A DNA stretch of 64,000 nucleotides from Methylobacterium ajmalii (GTDB taxonomy: Bacteria; Pseudomonadota; Alphaproteobacteria; Rhizobiales; Beijerinckiaceae): positions 57,364 to 121,363 of the forward strand of contig NZ_JACWCT010000100.1 in NCBI RefSeq assembly GCF_016613415.1, given 5' to 3'. Below, one piece after another: positions 21,936-31,255 of the stretch (the stretch's first letter is position 1; each line of letters opens with the position of its first letter). A program made the translations under genes and the position numbers. The notes beneath the pieces are model-generated. The model had not been told where the DNA came from, did no database searches, and saw nothing but the letters and a program-made list of their open reading frames with translations.

Positions 21936-23185
21936 CCCGCCCGCGCCGCGACCCCCGTGCCGAGCGCGCCGCGCTCCTCGTCGCCACCGGGGAGGGGACC
22001 CGCCCCCGCCTCGACCGGACCGTCCGCCGCGACGGGGGGGGCCGGCTCCGTCGCGACCCCCGGCGCGAGCGCGACGGCCAGCGCGTGCCGGGGGTCCTGC
22101 GCCCGCGCTACGACCTGAGCCAGGTCTCACGGCCCGAGGCGGGACCCGTCCACGAGGCGCCGCGCACGGTGCAGGCCCCGGTGCCGACGGTCGTCGTCCT
22201 CGACGCGCCGGCCTTCCTGGTCCTGGTCGTGCCCGACGCGGCGGGCGGCCGGCTCACGCCCCACGACCGCCAGGTCCTCGGAGCCGCCCGCGTGCTCGCC
22301 GGCCGCGAGGGCGGCGTGGCGATCCTGGCACCCGGGACCTGCGAGGGGAGCGGGCCGGCCGGGGCCGACCGCCTGGTCCGGCTCGACGACAAGGGCGGCG
22401 ACGCTCTCGGGGACTGCGATCCTGGGGGCTACGATCCCGCCGGCCGGGCGGCCCTGGTCGCGGAGGCGATCGCGGAACTCAGCCCCCGCCACGTCCTGTT
22501 TCCCGAATCCCCGGACGGCGGCGACCTCGCCCGGCGCGTCGCGGTGCGGCTGCGCCAACCGCTCTTCTCCGACGTCGAGGCCGTCGCCGCCGGTTCCATT
22601 GCCCGTCCGGCGCACGGGCGCCGCGTCGAGCAGCGGACGGCGCCGGGTTTGCTCGTCACGCTCGCGGCCGACGCGGTGGCCGAGTATGCCGGGCCGCCGC
22701 GCGAGGCGCGGGAGATTCCGGTCCGTATCGAGACGCTCGCCCGCGCCGCGCCCGCGATCCTGTCGGCGACGACGATTCCCGCCGATCCCGCCACGGTACC
22801 CCTCGGTCTGGCGAGCTTCGTCGCCGCCGCCGGCAGCGGCGTCACCGACCTCGCGACCTTCCGGGAGGTCGTCGCGGCGCTGCACGCGACGCCGGGCGCG
22901 AGCCGGGTCCTGTGCGATGCCGGGCTGATGCCGCGATCGAGCCAGGTCGGCGCGTCGGGCACCGTGCTCGCCGCGACCTGCTACGTCGCGCTCGGCATCT
23001 CGGGCGCCCCCCAGCACCTGCAGGGCGTCGCGGGCTGCGAGCATGTCGTGGCGGTCAACACCGACCTGCACGCGGCGATGATCGAGCGCGCCGGCCTCGC
23101 CATCGTGCAGGACGCGCAAGCCGTCATGCCGGCCCTGCTACGGCTCCTGACGCAGGACGCGGGCCCGACGCGAGACGCCCCATGA
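21932..23185 (+). CDS. etfA: Electron transfer flavoprotein alpha subunit
   Basis: A 417-residue ETF alpha (FixB) protein, FAD-binding, that links demethylation of dimethylglycine to the respiratory chain. The C-terminal FAD domain shows SSQVGASGTVLAATCY, VALGISGAPQHLQG and VVAVNTD. The N-terminus carries an unusual Arg-rich extension of about 70 residues before the domain begins at FLVLVVPDAAGG, longer than housekeeping ETF alpha. The ATG overlaps the dgcB stop and its own stop overlaps etfB (ATGA). Confidence 0.88.
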   Translation: MTRPRRDPRAERAALLVATGEGTRPRLDRTVRRDGGGRLRRDPRRERDGQRVPGVLRPRYDLSQVSRPEAGPVHEAPRTVQAPVPTVVVLDAPAFLVLVVPDAAGGRLTPHDRQVLGAARVLAGREGGVAILAPGTCEGSGPAGADRLVRLDDKGGDALGDCDPGGYDPAGRAALVAEAIAELSPRHVLFPESPDGGDLARRVAVRLRQPLFSDVEAVAAGSIARPAHGRRVEQRTAPGLLVTLAADAVAEYAGPPREAREIPVRIETLARAAPAILSATTIPADPATVPLGLASFVAAAGSGVTDLATFREVVAALHATPGASRVLCDAGLMPRSSQVGASGTVLAATCYVALGISGAPQHLQGVAGCEHVVAVNTDLHAAMIERAGLAIVQDAQAVMPALLRLLTQDAGPTRDAP

Positions 23186-24003
23186 GAATCGCGGTCCTTC
23201 TCTCAGCCGGCCGTCATCCGGTCTCCGGCGCCCCCGTCCTGCCCCGGCTGGAGGCGCAGGCCATCCGCCTCGCCGTCGGGCTCGGCGAGGCGCACGAGGT
23301 CGTCGGCCTCCATGCCGGCCCCGACGCCGCCGCGGTGGCCGAGGGCCTGGGCCAGGGGCTCGCCCGGATCGAGCACCTGACCGTCGCCGCCGAGGCCGAT
23401 CCGGTGCCGGCGCTCGCCGCGCGCCTGGCGGCGCTCGCGCCCGACCTGATCCTCGCCGGACGGCGCGGGCAGGGCGGGCCCGAGACCGGGCTCGTGCCCT
23501 ACGGGCTGGCCGAGGCCCTCGACCTTCCGCTGATCCCCGACGTCATCGGCCTCGCCCCCGAGGCGGCGGACCGGCTGAGCCTCGACCAGAGCCTCGGCCG
23601 CGGCGCCCGGCGGCGGGTGATCCTCGGCGGTCCCGTCCTGGCGACGGTGCATCCCGACGCACCGGCGCCGCTCGCCTACGCGTATGGCCGGGCGCGCCGC
23701 GGTGCGTTCGAGCCCGTCGCGGTCGCGCCGGTCGAGGTATCGCCGGGGCTCGCCGCGGAGGCGGGCGCCCTCCCGGCGATCGAGGAACGGCCCTATCGCC
23801 GCCGGCCGAAGCTGGTGAAGGGCGCGCCCGCCGGCGGCTCGGCGGCCGAGCGCCTGAAGGCGGCGACCGGGGAGGCGGGGGCCTCGGCCGGCGGCCGCCT
23901 CCTGGTGCAGCCCGATCCCGACGAGGCGGCACGCGAGATTCTCGCTTATCTGCGTCAGGTCGGCGTGCTCGCCGCACCCCGTCCCACCGACGATCCACGA
24001 TGA
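23182..24003 (+). CDS. etfB: Electron transfer flavoprotein beta subunit
   Basis: A 273-residue ETF beta-like protein that pairs with the preceding alpha subunit. The segment LILAGRRGQGGPETGLVPYG matches the beta-subunit nucleotide-binding loop, and LPLIPDVIGL follows. The C-terminus is extended with YRRRPKLVKG and AAERLKAATG segments seen in dgc-linked ETFs. It overlaps etfA by 4 bases and the next gene by 4 bases (ATGA), so the block dgcB-etfA-etfB-prolyl-tRNA editing gene is translationally coupled. Confidence 0.85.
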   Translation: MRIAVLLSAGRHPVSGAPVLPRLEAQAIRLAVGLGEAHEVVGLHAGPDAAAVAEGLGQGLARIEHLTVAAEADPVPALAARLAALAPDLILAGRRGQGGPETGLVPYGLAEALDLPLIPDVIGLAPEAADRLSLDQSLGRGARRRVILGGPVLATVHPDAPAPLAYAYGRARRGAFEPVAVAPVEVSPGLAAEAGALPAIEERPYRRRPKLVKGAPAGGSAAERLKAATGEAGASAGGRLLVQPDPDEAAREILAYLRQVGVLAAPRPTDDPR

Positions 24004-24533
24004 GACCGACCATGCCCCTGACCTCGGACGACCTCCTGGCGCGCCTGCGCGAGCGCGCCATCCCCTACACGCTCTACGAGCATCCGCCGGTCCTGACCGT
24101 CGAGGCGATGATGGCGGCCTGCGGCGACATCGCGGGCGCGCACACAAAGAACCTCTTCCTGCGCGACGGGAAGAAGACCTACTTCCTGGTCACGCTGCAC
24201 CACGACGCGCAGGTCGACCTCAAGGGCTTCCGGTCGGTTCTCGGCGCCCGCGGCGGCCTGTCCTTCGCCAGCGCGGACGCCCTGCGCGAGCAGCTCGGCG
24301 TCGAGAGCGGCGCCGTCTCGCCGCTCGCCGCCCTCAACGCCGCGCCGGGCGCCGTGAAGGTGTTCATCCAGGACGCGCTGCTCGCCGAGGAGCGGATCAA
24401 CGTCCACCCGCTGGTGAACGACCGCACCCTCTCGCTGAACCCCGCCGACCTTCTGGCCGCCCTGCGGGCCGAGGGGCACGCGCCGGAGCCGTTCGGGCTG
24501 CCGGGCGGGACGGGGGACGAGGCGGCGGCCTGA
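24000..24533 (+). CDS. Prolyl-tRNA editing protein (ProX/YbaK family)
   Basis: A 177-residue aminoacyl-tRNA deacylase of the PrdX/ProXp type that hydrolyses Ala-tRNA(Pro) or a similar mischarged tRNA. Seen: YEHPPVLTVEAM, the invariant Lys in AHTKNLFLRDGK, FLVTLHHDAQVDLK, and LGVESGAVSPLAALN with GxxxP editing-site elements, then LVNDRTLSL. The ATG overlaps the etfB TGA; a second ATG lies at 24012. A tRNA editing gene coupled to a betaine operon is odd and is discussed as a finding. The family assignment is firm; the edited tRNA is inference. Confidence 0.9.
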   Translation: MRPTMPLTSDDLLARLRERAIPYTLYEHPPVLTVEAMMAACGDIAGAHTKNLFLRDGKKTYFLVTLHHDAQVDLKGFRSVLGARGGLSFASADALREQLGVESGAVSPLAALNAAPGAVKVFIQDALLAEERINVHPLVNDRTLSLNPADLLAALRAEGHAPEPFGLPGGTGDEAAA

Positions 24534-24751
24534 GGCGGAGACCCCCGCTCCGTCGCGGGGTGGGCCCCGATCGACCTCGCGCTCCGCGCGGTCTGGCGTG
24601 ACTGAGCCGGAGCGTGTGACGCGCATCGCCCGCTGGCGCTGCCACGGCAAGTTTTTCGGTCCCGAGACCATGGCCCGATCAAGGCCGGCGGCCGGGACCG
24701 CTCCGTCGCAAGGGGGAGCAGACGCGCACCGCCGGCGACCAAGGCACCCTC

Positions 24752-25825
24752 TCAGACCGGCTCCCGGCGCCCCGGCGCCTCGCTGCTGCGAACGGACCCG
24801 CCGCGCGGCGCGCGGGGCGCGGGCGTCGAGGACTTGCGCTCGGCGCTCGGCGGGCGGCCGAAATGGTCGACATAGGCCTTGGAGAAATGCGACGCCGACG
24901 AGAAGCCGCATTCGAGCGCGACGGTGAGGAGCGGCATCGCCGTCTGGCGGATCAGGTGGCGGGCGTGGTCGAGGCGCACGTGCAGGTAGTGCTTGGCCGG
25001 CGAGCAGCCGAGATACTTGAGGAAGAGCCGTTCGAGCTGGCGCTTCGACAGCCGCACGGTGTCGGCCAGAGCCTGGCTGCCGAGCGGCTCGGCGAAGGTC
25101 TCCTCCATCAGGGCCACCACCTGCAGGAGCTTGGGGTGGGCCACGCCGAGCCGCATGCGCAGGTCCATCCGCTGGCGCTCGTCGGCCTCTCGGATGCGGT
25201 GGTGGATCAGCTGGTCGGCGACCTCGGAGGCGAGGCCCGGCCCGTGCGCCCGGGCGATGAGCGACAGCATCATGTCGGCCGCCGCGGTCCCGCCGGCGCA
25301 GGTGTAGCGGGTACGGTCGATCTCGAACAGGTCGGAGCCGATCTCCAGCGATTCGTGCTCGGAGGCGAGGCTCGCGAGGTTCTCCCAGTGGATCGTCGCC
25401 CGGTAACCGTTGAGAAGCCCGGCCTTGGCCAGCACGTAGGTGCCGGTGCAGACCGCCCCGATCGCCGCACCGCGGGACGCGCTCCGGCGCAGGGTGCCCT
25501 GGAGCGCGAGGTGGTCGTGGCGGTGGATGTCGAGCCCGCCGCAGACGATGAGCATGTCGAGCCCCTGCGCCTCCTCGAACCGGCCCGTCACCTTGACCTC
25601 GACGCCGTTCGAGGCCTCGCAGGTCGTCCCGTCCGCCGACCACAGACCATAGCGGTAGAGCTCGCGCCCTGCCGCACGGTTCGCGAGCCGCAGCGGCTCG
25701 ATCGCCGAGGTAAAGGCGATCATCGAGAACTGCGCCACCAGCATGAAGCCGACCGAGGTCGTCTCCACCACCTCAGCGGTCCCGTGTCCGGCCTGTTCCA
25801 TCGCCCGCGCTCCGGTCCTCTGCAT
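24752..25825 (-). CDS. gbdR: GlxA-family AraC transcriptional regulator, probable GbdR
   Basis: A 357-residue regulator with an N-terminal DJ-1/PfpI-like domain (VGFMLVAQFSMIAFTSAIEP; CTGTYVLAKAGLL nucleophile-elbow Cys) and a C-terminal AraC double helix-turn-helix (LADTVRLSKRQLERLF and ALECGFSSASHFSKAY). In pseudomonads the homologous GbdR senses betaine and dimethylglycine and activates gbc, dgc and sox genes. It stands between the dgc-etf block and soxB, divergent from soxB, which supports that role here. The ATG at 25825 has GGAG 8 bases upstream; ATG 25801 is an alternative. Function by homology and context. Confidence 0.82.
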   Translation of the reverse strand: MQRTGARAMEQAGHGTAEVVETTSVGFMLVAQFSMIAFTSAIEPLRLANRAAGRELYRYGLWSADGTTCEASNGVEVKVTGRFEEAQGLDMLIVCGGLDIHRHDHLALQGTLRRSASRGAAIGAVCTGTYVLAKAGLLNGYRATIHWENLASLASEHESLEIGSDLFEIDRTRYTCAGGTAAADMMLSLIARAHGPGLASEVADQLIHHRIREADERQRMDLRMRLGVAHPKLLQVVALMEETFAEPLGSQALADTVRLSKRQLERLFLKYLGCSPAKHYLHVRLDHARHLIRQTAMPLLTVALECGFSSASHFSKAYVDHFGRPPSAERKSSTPAPRAPRGGSVRSSEAPGRREPV

Positions 25826-25998
25826 CACTTCCGCTCCGGCGAAGCGAGACTCGTTCCAGGTTACCCGATCCCGCGGGGAATCGCAGCCGGGCGGCGCGGC
25901 CCTGCACCGGCGTCGCAAATCTCAAACTCGCGGTCGCCGTCGGAAAAGCCCGGCCGGGGCGTGCGGCCGATGATCCCTCAACACAGCGAGGCTGACCG
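25826..25998. promoter_or_regulatory. Divergent gbdR-soxB control region
   Basis: A 173-bp gap between the gbdR and soxB starts. It must hold both promoters and probably GbdR operator sites. No clear sigma-70 boxes were identified by eye. The last bases carry GAGG as the soxB ribosome site. Confidence 0.4.
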
Positions 25999-27252
25999 AT
26001 GCGCCGCTTTTCCCTCACGTCGCTGCTCTCCGAATCCCTGAAGGGACACCAGGGCTGGGGCCGCCAGTGGCGGGATCCGCAGCCCAAGGCGGAGTACGAC
26101 GTCGTCATCGTCGGCGGCGGCGGGCACGGCCTCGCCACGGCCTACTACCTCGCCACCGTGCACGGCATCACCAACGTGGCGGTGCTGGAGAAGGGCTGGA
26201 TCGGCGGCGGCAACACCGGCCGCAACACCACGATCATCCGCTCGAACTACCTCTACGACGAGAGCGCCGCGCTCTACGAGCACGCCCTCAAGCTGTGGGA
26301 GGGCCTGTCGCAGGAGCTGAACTACAACGTGATGTTCTCGCAGCGCGGCGTCCTGATGCTCGCGCACAACATCCACGACGTTCAGAGCTTCAAGCGCCAC
26401 GTCTACGCCAACCGCCTCAACGGCATCGACAACGAGTGGCTGTCGAAGGAGGAGTGCAAGGCGTTCTGTCCGCCGATCGAGATCTCGGACAAACTCCGTT
26501 ACCCCGTCCTCGGCGGCGCGCTGCAGCGCCGGGCCGGCACCGCCCGCCACGACGCGGTGGCCTGGGGCTACGCCCGCGGCGCCGATGCCCGCGGCGTCGA
26601 CATCATCCAGAACTGCGAGGTCAAGGGCATCCGCCGCGACGCCTCCGGGGCGGCGATCGGTGTCGAGACGACCCGCGGCTTCATCAAGGCCGGGCGCATC
26701 GGCGTGGTGGCGGCCGGCCACACCTCGACCGTGATGGCGATGGCCGACGTGCGCATGCCGCTCGAGAGCTACCCTCTCCAGGCCCTGGTCTCGGAGCCGG
26801 TCAAGCCCGTCTTCCCCTGCGTGGTGATGTCGAACGCGGTCCATGCCTACATCTCGCAGTCGGACAAGGGCGAGCTGGTCATCGGCGCCGGCACCGACCA
26901 GTACACGTCCTACAGCCAGCAGGGCGGTCTCCACATCACCACCCACACGCTCGACGCGATCTGCGAGCTGTTTCCGCAATTCACCCGGATGCGGATGCTG
27001 CGCTCCTGGGGCGGCATCGTCGACGTGACGCCGGACCGTTCGCCGATCATCGGCAAGACCCCGGTCCGGAACCTGTTCGTCAATTGCGGCTGGGGCACCG
27101 GCGGCTTCAAGGCGACCCCGGGCTCGGGCCACGTCTTCGCCTACACGCTCGCCACCGGCACGCCGCACGCGATCAACGCGCCCTTCACCCTGGAGCGCTT
27201 CCGCACCGGGCGCCTGATCGACGAGGCCGCGGCCGCCGCCGTCGCGCATTGA
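25999..27252 (+). CDS. soxB: Sarcosine oxidase subunit beta
   Basis: A 417-residue flavoprotein subunit of heterotetrameric sarcosine oxidase, which oxidises sarcosine to glycine with formaldehyde or 5,10-methylene-THF and H2O2. The FAD motif [18 protein letters not shown] is near residue 35. [16 protein letters not shown] follows, then the [13 protein letters not shown] segment whose His carries covalent FMN in characterised homologues. The C-terminus has [16 protein letters not shown] and [20 protein letters not shown] lies 8 bases before the ATG. First gene of soxBDAG. Confidence 0.95.
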   Translation: MRRFSLTSLLSESLKGHQGWGRQWRDPQPKAEYDVVIVGGGGHGLATAYYLATVHGITNVAVLEKGWIGGGNTGRNTTIIRSNYLYDESAALYEHALKLWEGLSQELNYNVMFSQRGVLMLAHNIHDVQSFKRHVYANRLNGIDNEWLSKEECKAFCPPIEISDKLRYPVLGGALQRRAGTARHDAVAWGYARGADARGVDIIQNCEVKGIRRDASGAAIGVETTRGFIKAGRIGVVAAGHTSTVMAMADVRMPLESYPLQALVSEPVKPVFPCVVMSNAVHAYISQSDKGELVIGAGTDQYTSYSQQGGLHITTHTLDAICELFPQFTRMRMLRSWGGIVDVTPDRSPIIGKTPVRNLFVNCGWGTGGFKATPGSGHVFAYTLATGTPHAINAPFTLERFRTGRLIDEAAAAAVAH

Positions 27253-27343
27253 CGCGGGCCCGGACGGCGACGCCCGGCGCACCCCGACACACTCGAGACG
27301 CGACGCCCCTCTCCCTCCTTCTTCCGCCGCCACGAGGCGCCCG

Positions 27344-27685
27344 ATGCTGCTGATCGCCTGCCCCCATTGCGGCAACCGACCCGAGACCGAGTTCCGGTGC
27401 GGCGGCCAAGCCCACATCGTCCGCCCCGTCGATCCGGCCGCCCTCGACGACCAGTCCTGGAGCGAGCACCTCTTCGTCCGGTCGAACCCCCGCGGCGTGC
27501 ACGCCGAGCGGTGGTGCCACAGCCACGGCTGCGGGCGCTGGTTCAATGCGCTGCGCGACACCGTGAGCGACCGCTTCCTCGAGACCTACCCGGCGGGGGC
27601 GCAGCCGACCCGGTCGTCCGAGATCACCTCCCCGGAGGTCCCCGCAACCGTGACCCAGTCCACCGTGACGCAAGCGAGGGCGTGA
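27344..27685 (+). CDS. soxD: Sarcosine oxidase subunit delta
   Basis: A 113-residue zinc-binding subunit. CPHCGNRPETEF at the N-terminus and HAERWCHSHGCGRWFNALRDT provide the Cys/His zinc ligands of the family. Its TGA overlaps the ATG of soxA by one base (TGATG). The 91-bp gap from soxB is the largest in the sox operon. Confidence 0.93.
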   Translation: MLLIACPHCGNRPETEFRCGGQAHIVRPVDPAALDDQSWSEHLFVRSNPRGVHAERWCHSHGCGRWFNALRDTVSDRFLETYPAGAQPTRSSEITSPEVPATVTQSTVTQARA

Positions 27686-30672
27686 TGGCGCAGCCGTTCA
27701 GAACCTCCCGGGGCGGCCGCATCGACCGCGCACGCCCGATCCGCTTCTCGTTCAACGGCCGCACCGTCGAGGGCTACCACGGCGACACCGTCGCCTCGGC
27801 GCTCCTGGCCAACGGCATCCACCTCGTCGGGCGCTCGTTCAAGTACCACCGGCCGCGGGGCATCCTGAGCCACGGGCCCGACGAGCCGAGCGCGCTGCTC
27901 TCGGTCGATCGCGGCCCGGGCCGGGTCGATCCGAACAACCGCGCCTCGGTGGTCGAGGCGCGCGACGGGCTCAAGACCCTGTCGCAGAACCACTGGCCCT
28001 CGCTCGAGGTCGATGTCGGCGAGGTCAACGACCTCCTGTCGCCGGTCTTCGTCGCCGGCTTCTACTACAAGACCTTCATGTGGCCCCGGAAGTTCTGGGA
28101 CAAGGTCTACGAGCCGGTGATCCGCGCGGCCGCCGGCCTCGGCAAGGCGCCGGTGGCGGCCGATCCCGACCGCTACGCCAACCGCCACGCCCATTGCGAC
28201 GTGCTGGTGGTCGGCGCCGGCCCCGCGGGCCTCGCGGCGGCTCTGGCGGCGGCGCGCACCGGCAAGCGGGTGATCCTCGCCGACGAGGGCCCCGAGCCCG
28301 GCGGCTCGCTCCTGCACGACCTGACCTCGCAGGTCGACGGGCGGCCCGCCGCCGTCTGGCTCGCCGAGACCCTGACCGATCTCGACGCGCGCGAGAACGT
28401 CATCCTGCTGCCGCGCACCACCGCGTTCGGCTACTACAACCACAACCACGTCGCGCTCGCGGAGCGCGTCACCGACCACCTGCCGGCGGGCGGCGGGCAG
28501 GCCCCGCGCGAGCGGCTCTGGCAGGTGCGGGCCGGCGAGGTGGTGCTGGCCGGCGGCGCGCACGAGCGGCCCCTGGTCTTTTCCGACAACGACCGGCCGG
28601 GCGTGATGCTGGCCGAGAGCGTGCGGGTCTTCGCCAACCGCTACGGCGTGCTGCCGGGCCGGCGCATCGTGTTCGCGACGACCGGCGCCTCGGCCTACCG
28701 GGCCGCGCTCGACGCCAAGGCGGCCGGCGCCGAGGTCACCCTCGTCGACCTGCGGCTCGAGGCCGATTGCGGGGCGGAGCCGGCGGAGCTGCGCGCGGCC
28801 GGGATCGAGGTCCTGACCGGCCACACCGTGCTCGGCGCCAAGGGGCGCAAGCGCGTGACCGGGCTCGTCGTCGCGCCGATCGGCCCGGAGGGGCGCATCG
28901 GCGCCTCCCGCCTCCTCTCCTGCGACTGCGTCGGCATGTCGGGCGGCTGGACGCCGGCCGTGCACCTGTTCTCGCAATCCCGCGGCAAGCTCGTCTACGA
29001 GCCCGGCCTCGATGCCTTCGTGCCCGGCACCTCGGCGCAGGCCGAGCGCTCGGCGGGTGCGGCGAAGGGCACCTACGACCTCGCCGCCTGCCTGGCCGAG
29101 GGCGACGCGGCGGGGGCCGAGGCGGCGGGCTCGCAGGAGCGGCGCGCCCTCGCGGCGACGCCGACCGCCACCGGCTTCCAGCCGGCGCGGGTGATGCCGA
29201 CGAATGCCGACCCGACCAAGGTCCGGGCCTTCGTCGACTTCCAGAACGACGTCACAGCCAAGGACATCAAGCTCGCGGTGCGCGAGGGCTTCCACTCGAT
29301 CGAGCACGTCAAGCGGTACACCACGACCGGCATGGCGACCGACCAGGGCAAGACCTCGAACATGAACGCGCTCGGCATCGTCGCCGGTCAGCTCGACAAG
29401 ACCCTGCCGGGGGTCGGCACCACGACGTTCCGGCCGCCCTACACCCCCGTGACCTTCGGCACCCTGGTCGGCCCGGCGCGCCACGCCCTGTTCGACCCGA
29501 TCCGCACCACGCCGATCCACGGCTGGGCCGAGGCCCACGGCGCCCTGTTCGAGAACGTCGCCCTGTGGCGGCGCGCCTGGTACTTCCCCAAGCCGGGCGA
29601 GGACCTGCACGCGGCGGTGGCCCGCGAGTGCAAGGCGGTGCGCGAGGGCGTCGGCATCTTCGACGCCTCGACGCTCGGCAAGATCGAGATCGTCGGCCCG
29701 GACGCGGCCGAGTTCATGAACCGGATGTACATCAACCCCTGGGCCAAGCTCGAACCCGGCCGCTGCCGCTACGGGCTGATGCTCAAGGAGGACGGCTACA
29801 TCCTCGACGACGGCGTCGTCGCCCGGGTCTCGCCCGAGTGCTTCCACGTCACCACCACGACCGGCGGCGCCGCCCGGGTGCTCGCCCACATGGAGGACTA
29901 CCTCCAGACCGAGTGGCACGACCTCGACGTCTTCCTGACCTCGACCACCGAGCAATGGGCGGTGATCGCCCTCCAGGGTCCGAAGGCCCGCGCGGTGATC
30001 GAGCCCCTGGTGGACGGCATCGACCTGTCGCCGCAGGCCTTCCCCCACATGGCGATGCGCTCGGGCACGATCTGCGGCGTGCCGACCCGGCTGTTTCGGG
30101 TGTCGTTCACCGGCGAGCTCGGCTTCGAGATCAACGTGCCCTCCGACCAGGCGCTCGCCGTCTGGGAGGCGATCATGGAGGCCGGCCGGCCGCACGGGAT
30201 CACCCCGTACGGCACCGAGACGATGCACGTCCTGCGCGCCGAGAAGGGCTACATCATCGTCGGCCAGGAGACCGACGGCACGGTAACGCCGGACGACGTG
30301 GGCCTGGCCGGCATGATCGCCAAGGCGAAGAAGGACTTCGTCGGCAAGCGCTCCCTCGCGCGGCCCGACGTGGTCGCGAAGGGCCGCAAGCAGCTGATCG
30401 GCCTCGTCACCGACGACCCGAAGGTCGTCCTCGACGAGGGCGCCCAGATCGTCGCCGATCCGGGCCAGCCGATCCCGATGCGGATGCTCGGCCACGTCAC
30501 GTCGAGCTACTGGAGCGCCAATTGCAACCGCTCCATCGCCCTCGCCCTCGTGGCGGACGGCCGCGACCTCATGGGGCGGACGCTCCACGTCACGACCCCG
30601 GACGGCTTCACCACCGCCACGGTGGCCGAGCCGGTATTCCTCGATCCCAAGGGGGAGCGCATCAATGCTTGA
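27685..30672 (+). CDS. soxA: Sarcosine oxidase subunit alpha
   Basis: A 995-residue subunit. The N-terminal part is a ferredoxin-like fold (FSFNGRTVEGYHGDTVASAL), the middle binds NAD (VLVVGAGPAGLAAALAAA) and the C-terminal 400 residues form a GcvT-like tetrahydrofolate domain (EGVGIFDASTLGKIEIVGPDA; GELGFEINVPSDQAL; YGTETMHVLRAEKGYI). The THF domain captures the methyl group as methylene-THF. The start at 27685 is coupled to the soxD stop; a GTG three bases earlier is possible. It overlaps soxG by 8 bases. Confidence 0.96.
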   Translation: MAQPFRTSRGGRIDRARPIRFSFNGRTVEGYHGDTVASALLANGIHLVGRSFKYHRPRGILSHGPDEPSALLSVDRGPGRVDPNNRASVVEARDGLKTLSQNHWPSLEVDVGEVNDLLSPVFVAGFYYKTFMWPRKFWDKVYEPVIRAAAGLGKAPVAADPDRYANRHAHCDVLVVGAGPAGLAAALAAARTGKRVILADEGPEPGGSLLHDLTSQVDGRPAAVWLAETLTDLDARENVILLPRTTAFGYYNHNHVALAERVTDHLPAGGGQAPRERLWQVRAGEVVLAGGAHERPLVFSDNDRPGVMLAESVRVFANRYGVLPGRRIVFATTGASAYRAALDAKAAGAEVTLVDLRLEADCGAEPAELRAAGIEVLTGHTVLGAKGRKRVTGLVVAPIGPEGRIGASRLLSCDCVGMSGGWTPAVHLFSQSRGKLVYEPGLDAFVPGTSAQAERSAGAAKGTYDLAACLAEGDAAGAEAAGSQERRALAATPTATGFQPARVMPTNADPTKVRAFVDFQNDVTAKDIKLAVREGFHSIEHVKRYTTTGMATDQGKTSNMNALGIVAGQLDKTLPGVGTTTFRPPYTPVTFGTLVGPARHALFDPIRTTPIHGWAEAHGALFENVALWRRAWYFPKPGEDLHAAVARECKAVREGVGIFDASTLGKIEIVGPDAAEFMNRMYINPWAKLEPGRCRYGLMLKEDGYILDDGVVARVSPECFHVTTTTGGAARVLAHMEDYLQTEWHDLDVFLTSTTEQWAVIALQGPKARAVIEPLVDGIDLSPQAFPHMAMRSGTICGVPTRLFRVSFTGELGFEINVPSDQALAVWEAIMEAGRPHGITPYGTETMHVLRAEKGYIIVGQETDGTVTPDDVGLAGMIAKAKKDFVGKRSLARPDVVAKGRKQLIGLVTDDPKVVLDEGAQIVADPGQPIPMRMLGHVTSSYWSANCNRSIALALVADGRDLMGRTLHVTTPDGFTTATVAEPVFLDPKGERINA

Positions 30673-31255
30673 GGTCCGCTACCGCACCGCCCGCACCCTG
30701 CCGCTCGGGCGCCCGGTGGCGCCCGCCCTGCCCCGCGGCGGCATCCTGATCCAGCCGGCCGAGGCCGAGGCGCGGTTCTCCCTGCGCCTGCGCGGGCCCC
30801 TCTCGCCCGGCGGCTTCCCCCTCGACCGGCCGATCAACACGGTGACGGGCGACGACCGGCGCTGGGTGGCGCGGCTCGGGCCCGACGAGTGGCTGATCGG
30901 GATGCCCGAGGGCGAGGCCGACCTCCTCGCCGAGGCCGCGGCCGCCGACCTCCGGGGCCGCGCCCACTCGCTCGTCGACATCTCGCACCGCAACGTCGGC
31001 ATCGACGTCACCGGCGCGCTGGCGGCGGATGTCCTCAACGCCGGCTGCCCGCTCGATCTCGGCGACGCCGCCTTTCCGCCGGGCAGCGCGACCCGCACCC
31101 TGCTCGGCAAGGCCGAGATCGTGCTCATCCGCCATGCCGGCGCGGTGCCGTCCTACCGGGTCGAGTGCTGGCGCTCGTTCGCGACCTACGTGCACGGCTT
31201 CCTTCAGGAGGCCGCCATCGCGGCCCAGCCGGTGGAGCGGGTCCCCGCCCGATGA
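30665..31255 (+). CDS. soxG: Sarcosine oxidase subunit gamma
   Basis: A 196-residue gamma subunit of the heterotetramer. It has the weak GcvT-like pattern of this subunit: RRWVARLGPDEWLI, LVDISHRNVGIDVTG, ADVLNAGCPLDL and YRVECWRSFATYVHGFLQEA. It overlaps soxA by 8 bases and the serine dehydratase start by 4 bases (ATGA), so the whole sox-sda unit is one operon. Confidence 0.92.
   Translation: MLEVRYRTARTLPLGRPVAPALPRGGILIQPAEAEARFSLRLRGPLSPGGFPLDRPINTVTGDDRRWVARLGPDEWLIGMPEGEADLLAEAAAADLRGRAHSLVDISHRNVGIDVTGALAADVLNAGCPLDLGDAAFPPGSATRTLLGKAEIVLIRHAGAVPSYRVECWRSFATYVHGFLQEAAIAAQPVERVPAR

Noticed and set aside
24543..24560. Terminator after the prolyl-tRNA editing gene
   Set aside because: Only a 6-bp stem (ccccgc/gcgggg) without T-run; too weak in this base composition.
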